Positions 1 to 11,090 of a DNA stretch of 64,000 bases are shown here, piece by piece. The notes beneath the pieces were generated by a model. That model was given only the letters and a program-made list of their open reading frames with translations, made no database searches and had not been told where the DNA came from. A program made the translations under genes and the position numbers. Source of the DNA: Ilex aquifolium (taxonomy: Eukaryota > Streptophyta > Magnoliopsida > Aquifoliales > Aquifoliaceae); assembly GCA_951799425.1 (NCBI GenBank), contig OX637391.1, positions 15,371,051 to 15,435,050 of the forward strand, given 5' to 3'. Within the stretch, counting starts at the first letter, position 1. Every line of letters starts with the position of its first letter.

Positions 1-607
1 TGGAATTTGAAAATTGTTCCTTGAGTAAATGTAAGCTCCCTCCAACAAGGATTGGCACTAAAAGCTCACATGGGTTCTTACTCATCTCCACTATTCATGT
101 CAAGCACTAAATGTGAACTCAATCTGTAAATTGTCAAAATTACCAGTTCATGGTGCACTTATGGATGAGTTCAAAAGCAAACAAGTATGTGATACTCTTA
201 GCAATAGGATAAACTTCTATAATGTGCTCATGTATTCAAAGTTCAAAATGAAGATCAGAATATCACTAGGCCCATACACTTTCAATAGGGGGATATGGTT
301 CAATATTAGATATTTTCCACAATTTTTTTTTTTAAACTCCAGTTAAAGATCAAAGTTATTTATATACACATTTATCTATGAAAATTGAAAGAAGACTAAA
401 TGCACAAATTGAACTTGGAAAATTATGGCGTCTCAGAATAAGTCCCTACTCACGCTATAGGTTGGCATTTTAGGACATTCCTTACTCGGCCCACAACTTT
501 ATTTCAACAACAAGACTTTGTACAAAAAATATTTACAAAAAAGTTTGGACCTTTAACATTCATCCCAAAACACGTTTTTCTACAGCTTTGCCTTTATTAA
601 TCAAAAT
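1..607. other. Unassigned left edge, no gene recognised
   Basis: AT-rich sequence with short open frames only and no recognisable domain. It could be intron or 3' flank of the candidate minus-strand exon that follows, but nothing in the sequence proves this. A run of T lies near 320-335. Confidence 0.4.
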
Positions 608-1053
608 CTAATCCGAGTCATCGCTTGTGTCTATGTCAGTATTAGTGACCCTTCCAACTTCTTGTAACACATAACGTGTAAGTCCCGGGCTAGAATAAGA
701 TGGCGTGTCAGGAAAATCCTTACTCTGCCCATACACTATCCAGTTTAATCGATCGGTTGCACGACCCGAAATTGGTTCAGAACACTGATTGTATTTTTTC
801 ATGTGAAAACACCTGCCACATTGTTTACAAGCACCCAGTCGTTTGGCACGACGACGTTTAGCAAAAGTGCTTCTGCCACACAATGGTTTTGCTTGTGCTT
901 CCCGGATTTCAATTTTTCTCACAACTCTTGCCTTTTTCATTATCACAGCATACACATCGGATGGAAAGGTGCGTAAAATGCCTAAACTGAACCAAAAAAT
1001 TTTACTATCCATGCTTGCTAAAATTAGAGACACCCTATCTGGTTCTTTAACAT
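608..1053 (-). CDS. Candidate terminal exon of an unidentified Cys-rich protein
   Basis: A minus-strand open frame of about 148 codons ends in TAG at 608-610. It opens directly after a plausible splice acceptor (pyrimidine-rich stretch then CAG at 1056-1054), so I read it as a last exon rather than a complete gene. The peptide has a basic middle part, a cluster with Cys-x2-Cys-x2-Cys (ACKQCGRCFHMKK) followed by another Cys, and an acidic C-terminus (DIDTSDDSD). The Cys cluster resembles a zinc-binding stretch, but I do not recognise the family. It could belong to a host gene or to a domesticated or decayed transposon protein. No upstream exons could be assigned between 1060 and 1950. Confidence 0.3.
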
Positions 1054-1558
1054 CTGCCAGTCACAAAGACAATTGAAGCTGCATCCGATGTGATCATGAA
1101 ATATAGGCACAAATACTGTAAAAATACGCAATCCAGAATAAAAATAAACAGAACTCTTTTTTTTTTTTTTTTTTGCAGGACTGTGAACTGTTCAGATCTA
1201 AAAGTAGAATTACAAATACAAAACTAGAGAAAGTAGATCCACACCCCCCAATCTAAACTGAACATTGTCCCCAATGTTTCGAATTTACCAGTGTATGAAG
1301 TTTGGAAATGAGGTTGTAAGGTACAGATCTGTTCATTTGCCGAAACCTACAAACAACACACACCAATTAATCATCTTCTAGGGAGATCTGGGTTCGGCTG
1401 GAAACCCTTAATCTTAAATGCGAACAGAAGAAGAACACCCAGGAACAAATACAGACATATAATGCAAATTATTAAACAAAGGACTGGGTCTTCGGGTTCT
1501 ACAACCATGGATTTGTAGGGGGTGAGTTGTTTTTACAGAGAACAATGAAGAAGAATAA
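1054..1558. other. Unassigned, no gene recognised
   Basis: Non-coding-looking DNA between the candidate exon and the purine-rich tandem duplication. It includes a T-run at about 1157-1174. It could contain the lost 3' LTR of the Athila element to the right, but I see no match to the 5' LTR at 7531-9253. Confidence 0.35.
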
Positions 1559-1920
1559 GAAGAAGAAAAGGGAAATAAAAGAAGAAGAAGGGAAGAAGAA
1601 GGGGGGGACCAACATCGGTGGATGGGGAAAAAAAAGAAAAAGGTGGGAGGCCTAATAAAGGCATCCCAGTGGGTCAGCTTTTTTTTTTTATTAGAGTGTC
1701 GGCAGGCGCGAATATTCGCGCAGAATATTCCCACAAACATGAAGAAGAAAAGGGAAATGAAAGAAGAAGAAGGGAAGAAGAAAAGGGGGCCAACACCGGT
1801 GGATGGAAAAAAAAAAAGGTGGGAGGCCTAATAAAGGCATCCCAGTGGGTCAGTTTTTTTTTTTTTTTTAGAGTGTTGGCAGGCACTAGTGTCGGCAGGC
1901 ACAAATCTCGGAGGGATATT
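1559..1920 (+). repeat. 182-bp imperfect tandem duplication, purine-rich
   Basis: A block beginning GAAGAAGAAAAGGGAAAT at 1559 recurs at 1741. Both copies continue through a GAAGAAG-rich stretch, a short segment containing ACCGGTGGATGG or ATCGGTGGATGG, an A-run, the shared segment GTGGGAGGCCTAATAAAGGC, a T-run and GTGTCGGCAGGC or GTGTTGGCAGGC. It lies just past the 3' end of the degenerate integrase and may be part of the element's 3' noncoding region. Open frames across it are low complexity and not credible genes. Confidence 0.75.
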
Positions 1921-1953
1921 CTGGTTCCATCAAAAGAATGGTGTTCACATTTT

Positions 1954-2803
1954 TAACAAAGTCCTCCAAAAATGGTTTCAACCGTTGACCATTAACAGTA
2001 AAGATATTACCATTCGATGAGTTTTCTACTTCAACTGCTCCATGGCTAAACACCTTTTTGACAATGTAAGACCCAGTCTATCTTGACTTCAACTTACCAG
2101 GAAAGAGGCGGAGTCTTGAATTGAACAATATGACTTTTTGAGAAGGTTTAAAAGACTTTCGTACAATGTTCTTATCATGAAAAATTTTCATTCTGATTTT
2201 CGCAATCTTAGCATTCTCATATGCTTCATTTCTTAATTCCTCCAATTCATTTATCTGAAGTTTCCTTGCTAGCCCGGCCTTGTCTAGGTCAAGATTCATT
2301 GCTTTAATGGCCCAGTATGCCCCATGTTCCAATTCCATAGGTAGATGACATGGCTTTCCATAGACTAATCGATAAGGAGACATGCCCAAAATTGTTTTGA
2401 AAGCAGTGCGATATGCCCAGAGTGCATCAGTTAGTCTTAACGACCAATCTTTGCGGTCTGAATTTACCATTTTTTCTAAAATTAATTTGATCTCCCGATT
2501 AGCTAATTCAGCCTGTCCACTAGTCTGTGGGTGATAAGGGGTTGCAATTTTGTGAAAGATCAAGTATTTTCTCATTAAATTCCAGAATGGACGATTGCAA
2601 AAATGAGCACCCCCATCACTTATGATTGATCTCGGAATTCCAAACCGGGACAAAATATTTTCTTTTAAAAATTTGATCACTGTGCGGTGATCATTGTTTC
2701 GGCATGGAATTGCTTCAGCCCATTTAGATACATAGTCTACGACCACTAAAATGTATAGTAGCCAAAGGAAGGGGGAAATGGTCCCATAAAATCGATGCCA
2801 CAA
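1954..2803 (-). pseudogene. Athila integrase core and C-terminal tail
   Basis: Retroviral-type integrase of the Athila element, which would insert the cDNA into the chromosome. The DDE triad can be placed: Asp in VVDYVSKW, Asp in SDGGAHF and Glu in [11 protein letters not shown]. The frame is separated from the upstream RT-RNase H-zinc-finger frame by a TGA at about 2851 and a frameshift near 2765-2775, so it is not read continuously. A TAG at 2078-2080 sits where a Trp codon is expected in the C-terminal domain. The frame then stays open past it to about 1954, which shows the tail is still present. Confidence 0.88.
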
Positions 2804-2850
2804 CAGTCAAAAATTTCAATCACCAGAATGGGGTTTAAGGGCATCATGTT

Positions 2851-4995
2851 TCATTTAGAAATGCTTCCCAACCTTTGGCATCTATCGCAAGTTAAACAAA
2901 AGGCATGTACATCTTTGAAAAGTGTGGGCCAATAAAATCCACACTGCAGGATTTTTGCAGCGGTTTTCCTTGATGAAAAATGGCCACCGCATGCTTCAGA
3001 ATGACAAAATGTTATTACCTGGCTGCTTTCATGAACGGGGATGCAACGCCTTATGATTTGATCCTTACAGTACTTGAATACGTAAGGATCCTCCCAAAAG
3101 AAGTTACGAACCTCCCTCAGAAATTTCTTTTTGTCCATCATGGTAAAGGACGGTGGGAACGTACTAGTAGCAAAGAAGTTAGCAATATCTGCATACCATG
3201 GTGTCTTATCAATCATGAACAGTTGTTCATCAGGAAATTTCTCATTGATTGGCAGTCCATCTTCACGAAATTCATATGTTAATCTAGACAGATGATCTGC
3301 CACCACATTCTCGACACCTTTCTTGTCTTTGATGACAAGATCAAACTCTTGGAGCAAGAGTATCCATCTCAAGAGTCTTGGCTTGGCGTCCTTCTTTGTG
3401 AGCAAGAATTTTAGGGCTGCATGGTCAGTGAATACAGTAACAGAAGAACCAACAAGATAAGAACGGAATTTTTCCAGAGCAAAAACTACATCAAGCAATT
3501 CTTTTTCAGTTGTTGAATAATTCATTTGAGCATCATTCAAAGTTTTACTTGCATAGTAAATCACATGAGGTTTCTTATCTTTTCTTTGTCCCAACACAGC
3601 ACCTACATCATAATCACTTGCATCACACATCAATTCAAATGGAATAGTCCAGTCAGGGGGTTGCATTGTTGGAGCAGAAATTAACATTCCTTTAAGCTTG
3701 TCAAAAGCTTTCTGGCATGCTTCATTCCACACAAAAATTACATCCTGACTCAGAAGATGACACATGGGTTTGGCTATAGTACTAAAATCTTTTATGAATC
3801 TCCTGTAAAAACCTGCATGTCCTAAGAATGATCGGACATTCTTTATAGTCTTAGGGGTAGGCAAATTTCCAATCAGATCTATTTTTGCCTTGTCAACTTT
3901 CATGCCCTCAGACGACACAATGTGACCAAGGACAATGTCTTGCGTTACCATGAAATGACATTTTTCCCAATTTAGCACTAGATTAGCTTCCTTACATCTG
4001 ATTAACATCTTTTCTAGGTTAGCCAGACACAAATCAAATGAGTCACCATAAACAGAGAAGTCATCCATGAATACTTCCAAAAAAATTTCAACCATGTCAC
4101 TGAACAAGCTTAGCATACATCTTTGGAATGTTGCATGAGCGTTACAAAGTCCAAATGACATCCTTTTGAATGCAAAAGTGCCAAAGGGGCATGTGAAGAT
4201 TGTTTTCTCCTGATCATCTAATGCTATCTCAATTTGATTGTATCCAGAATAGCCATCTAGGAAACAGTAGAATGTGTGGCCTGCAATTCTCTCTAGGACT
4301 TGGTCAAGAAATGGAAGAGGAAAATGATCTTTTCTAGTAACCAAATTGAGTTTTTGATAGTCAATACACATTCGCCATCTTGTGACGATTCGAGTTGGTA
4401 CTAGTTCATTTGCATCATTTTTTACCACTGTGACCCCAGACTTTTTGGGCACAACTTGGGTTGGACTAACCCACTTGCTATCAGAGATGGGGAAGATTAT
4501 CCCTGCATCTAACAGCTTAAGCACCTCAGTTTTCACAACTTCCTTCATATGAGGGTTCAGTCGTCGCTGCATTTGACGAGAGGATTTTGAATCCTCTTCA
4601 AGGTATATAGCATGATTGCAGATTAACGGGCTTATACCTTTCAAGTCGGCGATGGTCCACCCAATGATGCTTTTATGGAGTTTGAGAACTTCAATCAGCT
4701 TAGACTCTTGCAAGTCCGTAAGCTTAGATGAAATCACCACTGGGTATGACTCGTCATCTCCTAAGAATGCATATTTGAGGTCAGAAGGGAGAGGTTTCAA
4801 TTCAGGTTTTGGTGGCTTGATACTTGATGAGAGTGGTTTTGTACCACTTGGTGAAATCTCTTCGAATTTGGGGGCCCATGTCTCAACAGCATGAGTAGGG
4901 CAACTTTGTGGATTTGGGCCATCATCTGTTGTTTCAGATGAGATGAACTCTAGCAGAGAAGATTCAGTAGGGTTCTCACAGAATGTGTCATTCAA
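2851..4995 (-). pseudogene. Athila reverse transcriptase, RNase H and integrase HHCC finger
   Basis: A long frame of 714 codons. The N-terminal part is a linker and the start of the RT fingers. The RT palm holds the catalytic FMDDFSVYG motif. Next is RNase H, with the first Asp in [13 protein letters not shown] and [16 protein letters not shown]. After it comes VVADHLSRL, then the integrase zinc finger (His in PVHESS, His in GGHFSS, CxxC in LTCDRCQ). The frame ends at a TGA replacing a sense codon directly after GSISK. Core catalytic residues look intact, so this stretch decayed less than gag or protease. Confidence 0.92.
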
Positions 4996-5001
4996 ATGTT
5001 C

Positions 5002-6146
5002 CTATAGCAAAGATTCAATGGAGTTTATTTCCCTTTCTTCCTTGTCTTCTTCTGGATGCTTAGCAATATTGAAAATGTTCAGTTTGAGAGTCATATTCCC
5101 AAAAGTTAATTTCATGACTCCATTCCTGTAATTGATTAGTGCATTGGAAGTTGCTAGGAAAGGTCGACCAAGAATGATGGGAATTTGGTTCTCCGAATGT
5201 ATTGCTGGCTGAGTGTCCAGAACAATGAAGTCCACAGGGAAGACAAAGTTGTCCACTTGGACAAGTACATCTTCAACAATGCCTCCATTCCTGTTTTGAC
5301 AGATCTGTCAGCCAACTGAAGTGTGACACAAGTGGGTTTGAGTTCACCCAGACCCAACTGTTGGTAGACAGAGTAGGGTAGCAAATTAACACTGGCTCTA
5401 AGGTCTAACAGTGCTTGTTCAATTCGAAAGTTTCCAATGACACACGACACAGTCGGACACCCTGGGTCTTTGTATTTTGGAAGGGTTTTGTGTTGAAGAA
5501 GGGCACTGGCTTGTTCCGTCAAGAAGGCTCTTTTTTGGACATTTTGGCTTCTCTTGATTGTGCACAAGTCTTTCAGAAACTTGGCATAAGAAGGAACCTG
5601 GTTGATTGCATCCAGAAGAGGGATGTTGATCTTTACTTGCTTAAAAAACTCGTAAATTTCAGGCTGATTTTTCAACTTCTGTTTGGTTTTGAGTCTATGA
5701 GGAAAAGCAGCAGGAATGGAACACGAAGGCTCTCTTTCCTCAGAAGGTTCTGGCTCTTGCTTAATCATAGGCTCAGGTTCTACTTCAAGTTCAGTCTCAA
5801 TTGGTTCAGACTCAAATGATGAGTTGACTGGGATGAGCTTGTCTCTGATGGTCTGGTCAATCACCTTGCCACTTCTTAGTGTAGTGACAACTTGGGCTTG
5901 GTCTTGTGGGTTTCCTGTGGTTGAAGGGTTCCCCACATGGAATTGGTCTTGTGGTTGCTTTGGTTGGGCAGGGAACTTGCCCTTTTCGTGTGTGGCCATG
6001 GATTGGGTCAGCCTTTGGATGTGGCTTTTAAGATCCTCGAAAGATTGAGTGGTCTGGGTTTTGAAATCCGTGAAAGCCTGTGTGGAATGAGTGTTGTAGT
6101 TCATTTGGGTTTGCATGAACTGATTCAGTGTGTCCTCAAGGCTCAT
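5002..6146 (-). pseudogene. Athila gag C-terminal linker and aspartic protease, frameshifted
   Basis: Two overlapping frames (6146-5154 and 5256-5002) together encode an acidic, Pro/Glu-rich linker followed by an aspartic protease of the gypsy type. The active-site region reads LDLRASVNL where this family normally has D-x-G-A-S, so the catalytic loop Gly is replaced by Arg. The second half (flap and IILGRPFLATS) lies in another frame; the switch is near 5285-5300. Both changes imply an inactive protease. Confidence 0.85.
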
Positions 6147-6149
6147 CTT

Positions 6150-7371
6150 TTATGGTGGTTGGTATGGTTGATATGCGGGAGGTCCTTGAGGTGGTGGGTA
6201 TGAACCTTGTTGTTGGTTCATGGGCGTTGGTTGTGTGTTCCTCCAACTGAAGTTCGGGTGGTTCCGCCAACCTAGATTGTATGTTTCAGAGTATGGGTTG
6301 GAGTAAGGCTTGTTGAAGTTGGAAACTGCATTTGGTTGTTCCAACAAGACCTCTTTGAAAGCTGGGATGGTGGGACACTCCCCAGTAGGGTGTCCTGTTA
6401 GCGCACAGATTCCACACACTTATTCTGTGGAAGAGCTAACCTCAACTTGATGGACCTTCTTCATCTCTAGAGCTTCAAGCTTTCGAGACAAAGTAGACAT
6501 TTTTGCTCTTAGGTCATCATCATCTCTCAAGACATACTTACCTCCTTTGGGAAGGAGATGGTCTGACTTCAATAGTGGTAGGGGAGGCTGAGTCCCACAT
6601 ATGAGAACTATCAGATATGGTATCACAAAAATTGAATGCCTCTTCCGGACTTTTTTTCATAAATTCTCCTTGGGCCATCATTTCGACGAACTGACGTAGT
6701 CTAGAGGGCAAGGAGTCATAGAAAAATCCTACCAAAGTCCAATTCTCAAAAGCATGGTGTGGGCAGGATTGGAGAAGATCTTTGAATCTCTCCCAACTTT
6801 GGTAAAAAGTTTCTCCTTCTTTGACCGAAAAATTCATGATCTGTCTTTTGAGTGCATTAGTGCGGTGTAGAGGAAAAAATTTTCTGAAAAATTCATTATG
6901 TAATGCCTGCCAGTTAGGTATTGAAAGAGTTTTTAAAGAACTTAGCCATTGTTTAGCTTTGTCCCTTAAAGAGAAAGAAAAAAGTTTCATCTTGGCCAGT
7001 TCAGAATTGTCTTGAAATGTTCCACATACTTCCTCAAAATCTTTTATATGCAGATATGAATTTTCTGCATCCAATCCATGAAAAATAGGTAAAAGTTGCA
7101 CTGTCCCCGGCTTTACAGTAAAGGAGGGAGCATTTTCAGGGAATACAAAACAAGAGGGGACACTATTTCTTGTGGGATTTAGGTGATCCTGCAAAGTTCG
7201 AATGTTAGGTACTTCCCTCTCTCTCATAGGGACTTCTCCGTTTCTTTCATTATTTGCCATATTTCCCTCACAGGAGCCTGCTACTGATCTAGGTGAATTT
7301 GGTTCAGGCTGATTCACAGACTCAAATGATTCTGCTGGCCAATTCTGATAGTGAGGAGTGCCCTCAGACAT
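6150..7371 (-). pseudogene. Athila gag (capsid and zinc knuckle), broken
   Basis: The likely start is the ATG at 7371 (MSEGTPHYQNW); a longer frame begins upstream but adds only a hydrophobic leader in the 5' region. The capsid-like part includes FHGLDAENSYLHIKDFEE, KAKQWL and an LLQSCPHH segment typical of Athila gag. A frame break near 6600 and a stop at 6420-6422 split it into three frames. The last contains a CX2CX4HX4C zinc knuckle (CGICALTGHPTGEC) for RNA binding, then a Pro/Gln/Tyr-rich tail. Confidence 0.87.
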
Positions 7372-7506
7372 AAAAATAAAGAAATAAAACAAAACAAAAA
7401 TATTCACGGTAAACCAAAGAATATACAAAAAAGAAAGAAAATCAAAGAATATACAAAAAAGAAAGAAAGGTCTTTTTACCTTTTACCATCAAACACTTTT
7501 TATGGC

Positions 7507-7524
7507 TCCCCGGCAACGGCGCCA
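7507..7524 (-). promoter_or_regulatory. Primer-binding site for tRNA-Asp
   Basis: The plus strand reads TCCCCGGCAACGGCGCCA, which is the 3' end of plant tRNA-Asp including the terminal CCA. The minus strand (the element's sense strand) is therefore complementary to it. It lies six bases inside the probable LTR edge. A tRNA-Asp primer is typical of Athila elements. Confidence 0.93.
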
Positions 7525-7530
7525 AAAACT

Positions 7531-9253
7531 TGACTTGATCCGAAATGTGTACACCCAAGTGCAGGCGGTCAAGCTGTAGTAATAATCCGGTTTGAGTCCG
7601 GAGTCGAATCCACAGGGAGCTGTTGTTAGTGTTTCAAAGTAAGCAGTGGTGGAGACCAGTTGGTTGTATCCTTTGAGATTTGAAATTGTGGTGTTCAAGA
7701 TTCTTTCTGGACAGAATATAAGATTCTTTCCAGAAGAGTTTTCTACACAAAATGTGAGATAGACTTTAATATAAAAGAGTCACTCTTTAGTTCAAGAATC
7801 TGGACATGTAGTTAATTATCTGGTTTGTTATACTTGTGCGTGATAACTCAATTAACCCCTATGTCAACAACAGGTTAATCGGAAGATAAAGGTGGATTAT
7901 GAGAATTAAGTACATGATTCCGATGTCTTTCTAGAAGTTTACAAGAATTGTCTGTGTCGAGACTTAACATGTCTACAAACAAGCAAGTGTTTCTACAAGA
8001 CATCCAATCATGATATTAATATTCCATTTCCATTCTTTAATTTAAGCACAATAATGGTGAAAATTGAAGGGTAGTCATGAAGATCTAGCCGGGGTACTTG
8101 CCTTGAACCAACGAGTCTTTCTATACAAGAGTTATCTATGTTATAAAAAGAACTCTTGGTTATACAAAGTACTTTAGCTTTGCTAGATGCAATCAATCTT
8201 TCAATAAACATGGGGAATATAAAGCATTAAGCATAATCGAATTTGCACAAATATAACATCCGGATAATTTATACATGCCCTTCTCCTCTTACTAAAGAGT
8301 GAATGAGAAACTACTCACTCTTCATGACTTTAGTAAAGCTAGAAAATTGAGTGATGCTCATTCCTCCAAGTAAAGGGATCACAAAACAAAGCACACTAAA
8401 TAGGGAGCCGATCTTCGACAAAGAATGAGTGAATCACGTTCCACCCTTCACGGCTTTGGTGAAGCTCTAGAAAAGTGGAAGAGTTTCACTCCTCTAAGGG
8501 AAAAAAGAAGTTCAAGCAATGGAAGTGAATGAAACACAAATTAAAAGTAGAAGAAAAGTAGTCACTTTTGGAGAGTGATCCACAACCAAAAGTAATCTAT
8601 CTTTCTTCTAGACATGAAATTAAAAAGAGACAAATTACAATAAAAGAAGGCAATACTTCAATTAGAAGAAAGCAACAATTCAAGAAAGCAACAATACAAG
8701 AAAACAACAATTACTTTTTGAGGGTTTTCCACAACCAAAGAGATCTTTAGCAAAAATTTGATGTCCTTTATAAGACACAAATGGGTGGTATTTATAGGCA
8801 ACCAAAAGATAGCCTTTACAAACCTCAAGGGATGACATTCACAAACCCCAAAGATGCCATTCACAAGCCCAAGGGATGACATTTATAAGCTTCCAAAAGT
8901 TGTCATTCACAAGCTTGCAAATGTTGTCATTCACAAACTTCCAAAAGTTGTCATTCACAAGCTTCCAAAAGTTATCATTCACAAACCTCCAAAAGATGAC
9001 ATTTGGATTACTTTAATCTCTCTTTGTTTAGAGCTTTAATAATTGTCATCCTAGAATTTGTAGCTTTGTCACAATTGGCTCCCCGGTAGTTTGTAGTTTT
9101 GACGCATAAAACCCTGAAAAGAACAACAATTAATGCATTATCCCTAATTCACATACTAACCCTAATATGTCAATTTTGATTAGTTTAACTTTGTTTTACT
9201 AACACAATTGACCTATTAACTTAATTAATTCATGCATTAATTAGGATTAATCA
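7531..9253 (-). repeat. Probable 5' LTR of the Athila element
   Basis: On the element's strand this interval starts TGATTAATCC and ends AAGTCA, giving the TG...CA form with TGA/TCA ends. It ends six bases before the PBS. The length of about 1.72 kb fits Athila LTRs. The right edge is inferred from where the CCA-rich tract begins. No second copy exists in the window, so the boundary cannot be checked by pairing. It contains a 24-bp minisatellite and several short open frames that are not credible genes. Confidence 0.55.
8832..9005 (+). repeat. 24-bp minisatellite inside the LTR
   Basis: About seven imperfect head-to-tail copies of a 24-base unit (core CTTCCAAAAGTTGTCATTCA). Read in one frame it gives repeats of KLPKVVIH, but this is a by-product of a period divisible by three. 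Confidence 0.85.
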
Positions 9254-10297
9254 CCTGCCACCCCACCCCACCACCACCATCGTCGCCACAACCACCACCA
9301 CCATCACCGCCACCCCACCACCACTATCATCGGCACCCCACCACCACCATCACCACCCCCACCGTCCCACCACCACCACCATCACCACTACCAGCTCCAC
9401 TTCCACCACCACCGCCACCCCACTACCACTGCCACTGCCCCACCCCTACCACCATCACCAGTATTGCCACCATCGCTGCCCCGTCACCATCACCACTTTT
9501 TTTTCACAACTACCACTACCACCATCGCCACCCACCCGTCGTCCACGGCTACCACCTACCACTATTATCTTCTCATTCTTATATTTATTACTACTACCAC
9601 CATAATCCTATTGTCACCGTCTCCCACCGTCAGCACCCACCACTACCCACCGCAACCCACTACCATAACCTACCACCACCTTTCATCGCCCACTATCGTC
9701 GCCAACCACTATCACCACGACCACCACACCTACCACCACTACCCGTCATTGTCCACCACTGTTGCCACCCACTGTCACCCACCTACCACCACCTACCACT
9801 ACCACCACCGTCGCCGCCATTCGCCATCACCCATCACACTGTCGCCTAAAAACACCCATCGCTGCTCACCACCACCATCGTCACTGCCCAACACCATAAC
9901 CCACCATTGCCACCATTACTGGCATCGCCCCACCACCACCACTACCAACCATCATCACCGTCGCCCATCACCGCCCACACCCATCACCACTACTGTTGTC
10001 ACCCATGACTGCCACTACCACCATTGTCATCCAAAATCCACAACCACCATCATTGTTGCCACCCATTACTGCTACCACCACCACGGTCTTCACCACCCAC
10101 CACAACCATCACCGTCTCCCACCACCACAACTACCGCCCACCACCACGACCACTGTTCATCTCCACTACAACCGGTTCTTAAATTCATTTCTCTCTTCTC
10201 TATGTTTGTGATTTGATTTTAGGTGTGAATAAAAATATGTTTATTGTTGACAATTTTTTTTTATCAATTTGTGCCTTTAGGCACGGACAATAACAGG
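9254..10297 (+). mobile_element. CCA-rich tract with Helitron-like 3' end
   Basis: About 900 bp of degenerate (CCA/CAC/TCG)n sequence is followed by a unique tail and the hairpin GTGCCTTTAGGCAC at 10271-10284, then GGACAATAACAGG and T. The same tail and hairpin close the two Helitrons at 31612-32900, so this is a 5'-truncated member of that family. The Athila LTR abuts the tract directly and probably inserted into it. Open frames here are low-complexity His/Pro/Thr runs, not genes. Confidence 0.68.
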
Positions 10298-10559
10298 TAT
10301 ATATATAATCAATGTGCCTGGTACGATTATTAAAATCAGTGTCAAATTAAATATGCACACGAGAAAGCCAAAATGTAAATAGTGGTGGTCGTAACATTGA
10401 AGCCAAAGCAAGTTTGTTGAAAGTAGGTGCCATGAGAGGATGTCCTATTAGTAAAATGAGGAGGAAACGAAGCACCAAAAACCCATGAGTGAGGTAAATG
10501 TGATTTTATGAGGATTTGCTCGAGGTTGAAAGGCCAGAAGAGCACACATCTGCAAAGCA
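10298..10559. other. Short unassigned spacer
   Basis: No gene or repeat recognised. It may be 5' sequence of the decayed gypsy fragment that follows. Confidence 0.3.
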
Positions 10560-11090
10560 AAATCCAAGCATGAGACCACCTTAGTACACCCAAATAAGAA
10601 GCCCAAGACTAATCAACCGATCATCTTCTCTGATAACGATCTCAAAGAAATCAAACACTCTCATGACGACACCTTGATTGTGATTCTGACCATTGCCAAC
10701 TACTTTGTGTGGAGGGTCCTCATCGACAGTGGAAGCTCGATAGACATAAATATTTGCTCATGCCTTCGACAAATTAAATATTGGAAGAGAAAAATTGATA
10801 CATGTCACTACTTCGCTAATTAATTTTTTTGGCAAAAAAGGTTTATCCTTTTGGGGCAATCATCATGCTAGTAACCCTGACAAAGCTCCCCAACAAACCA
10901 TAGTCATGGTAAATTTCCTGGTAGCCACGTACAATGCCATTCTAGGGTGACCAACCTTCAACTCGATAAGAACGGTGGCCTCAACTTACCACTTCCTATT
11001 GAAGTTCCCAACCAATGTTGGTGTAGGAGAGGTACGCGGTGATCAAATAGTAGTCTGAGAGTGCTATGTAACCTCTATAAAGGAGAAACA
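10560..11090 (+). pseudogene. Decayed Ty3/gypsy protease region
   Basis: Plus-strand translation, with stops and frame changes, gives SDNDLKEIKHSHDDTLIV, then VLIDSGSS (Asp protease active site D-S-G-S-S), NFLVATYNAILG and VGVGEVRGDQ. This series is typical of the gag-protease segment of Tat-like gypsy elements. It is heavily mutated. The matching RT/RNase H remnant lies at 15000-15700, so the two probably belong to one element split by later insertions. Confidence 0.65.

Larger units (their letters stand above)
1954..9253 (-). mobile_element. Athila-type Ty3/gypsy LTR retrotransposon, degenerate
   Basis: A minus-strand element reading right to left: probable 5' LTR, tRNA-Asp PBS, gag with one zinc knuckle, protease, RT, RNase H, integrase. 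The domain order (RT-RH before INT) is Ty3/gypsy. The tRNA-Asp PBS and the sequence style of RT (FMDDFSVYG) and the RNase H/INT boundary (VVADHLSRL) point to the Athila lineage. It has at least four inactivating lesions (gag frame breaks, protease frameshift, stop plus frameshift before integrase, stop in the integrase tail). A 3' LTR could not be found, so the left end is probably truncated. Confidence 0.88.

Noticed and set aside
1..1953. 3' LTR of the Athila element
   Set aside because: I looked for the sequence next to the PBS (TGACTTGATCCGAAATG) and for other parts of the 5' LTR in this interval and found none, so the left LTR is considered lost or outside the window.
2980..3282. Plus-strand 100-codon frame over the Athila pol
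   Set aside because: Antisense shadow of the RNase H/integrase coding region, as are the other plus-strand frames between 2.9 and 7.1 kb.
8854..9039. 61-codon frame with repeated KLPKVVIH
   Set aside because: A 24-bp minisatellite in an LTR gives any frame an eight-residue repeat. No evidence of translation.
9464..10216. 250-codon open frame rich in His, Pro and Thr
   Set aside because: It is translation of a degenerate CCA trinucleotide tract inside a Helitron-like element. Overlapping frames are equally open and there is no domain.
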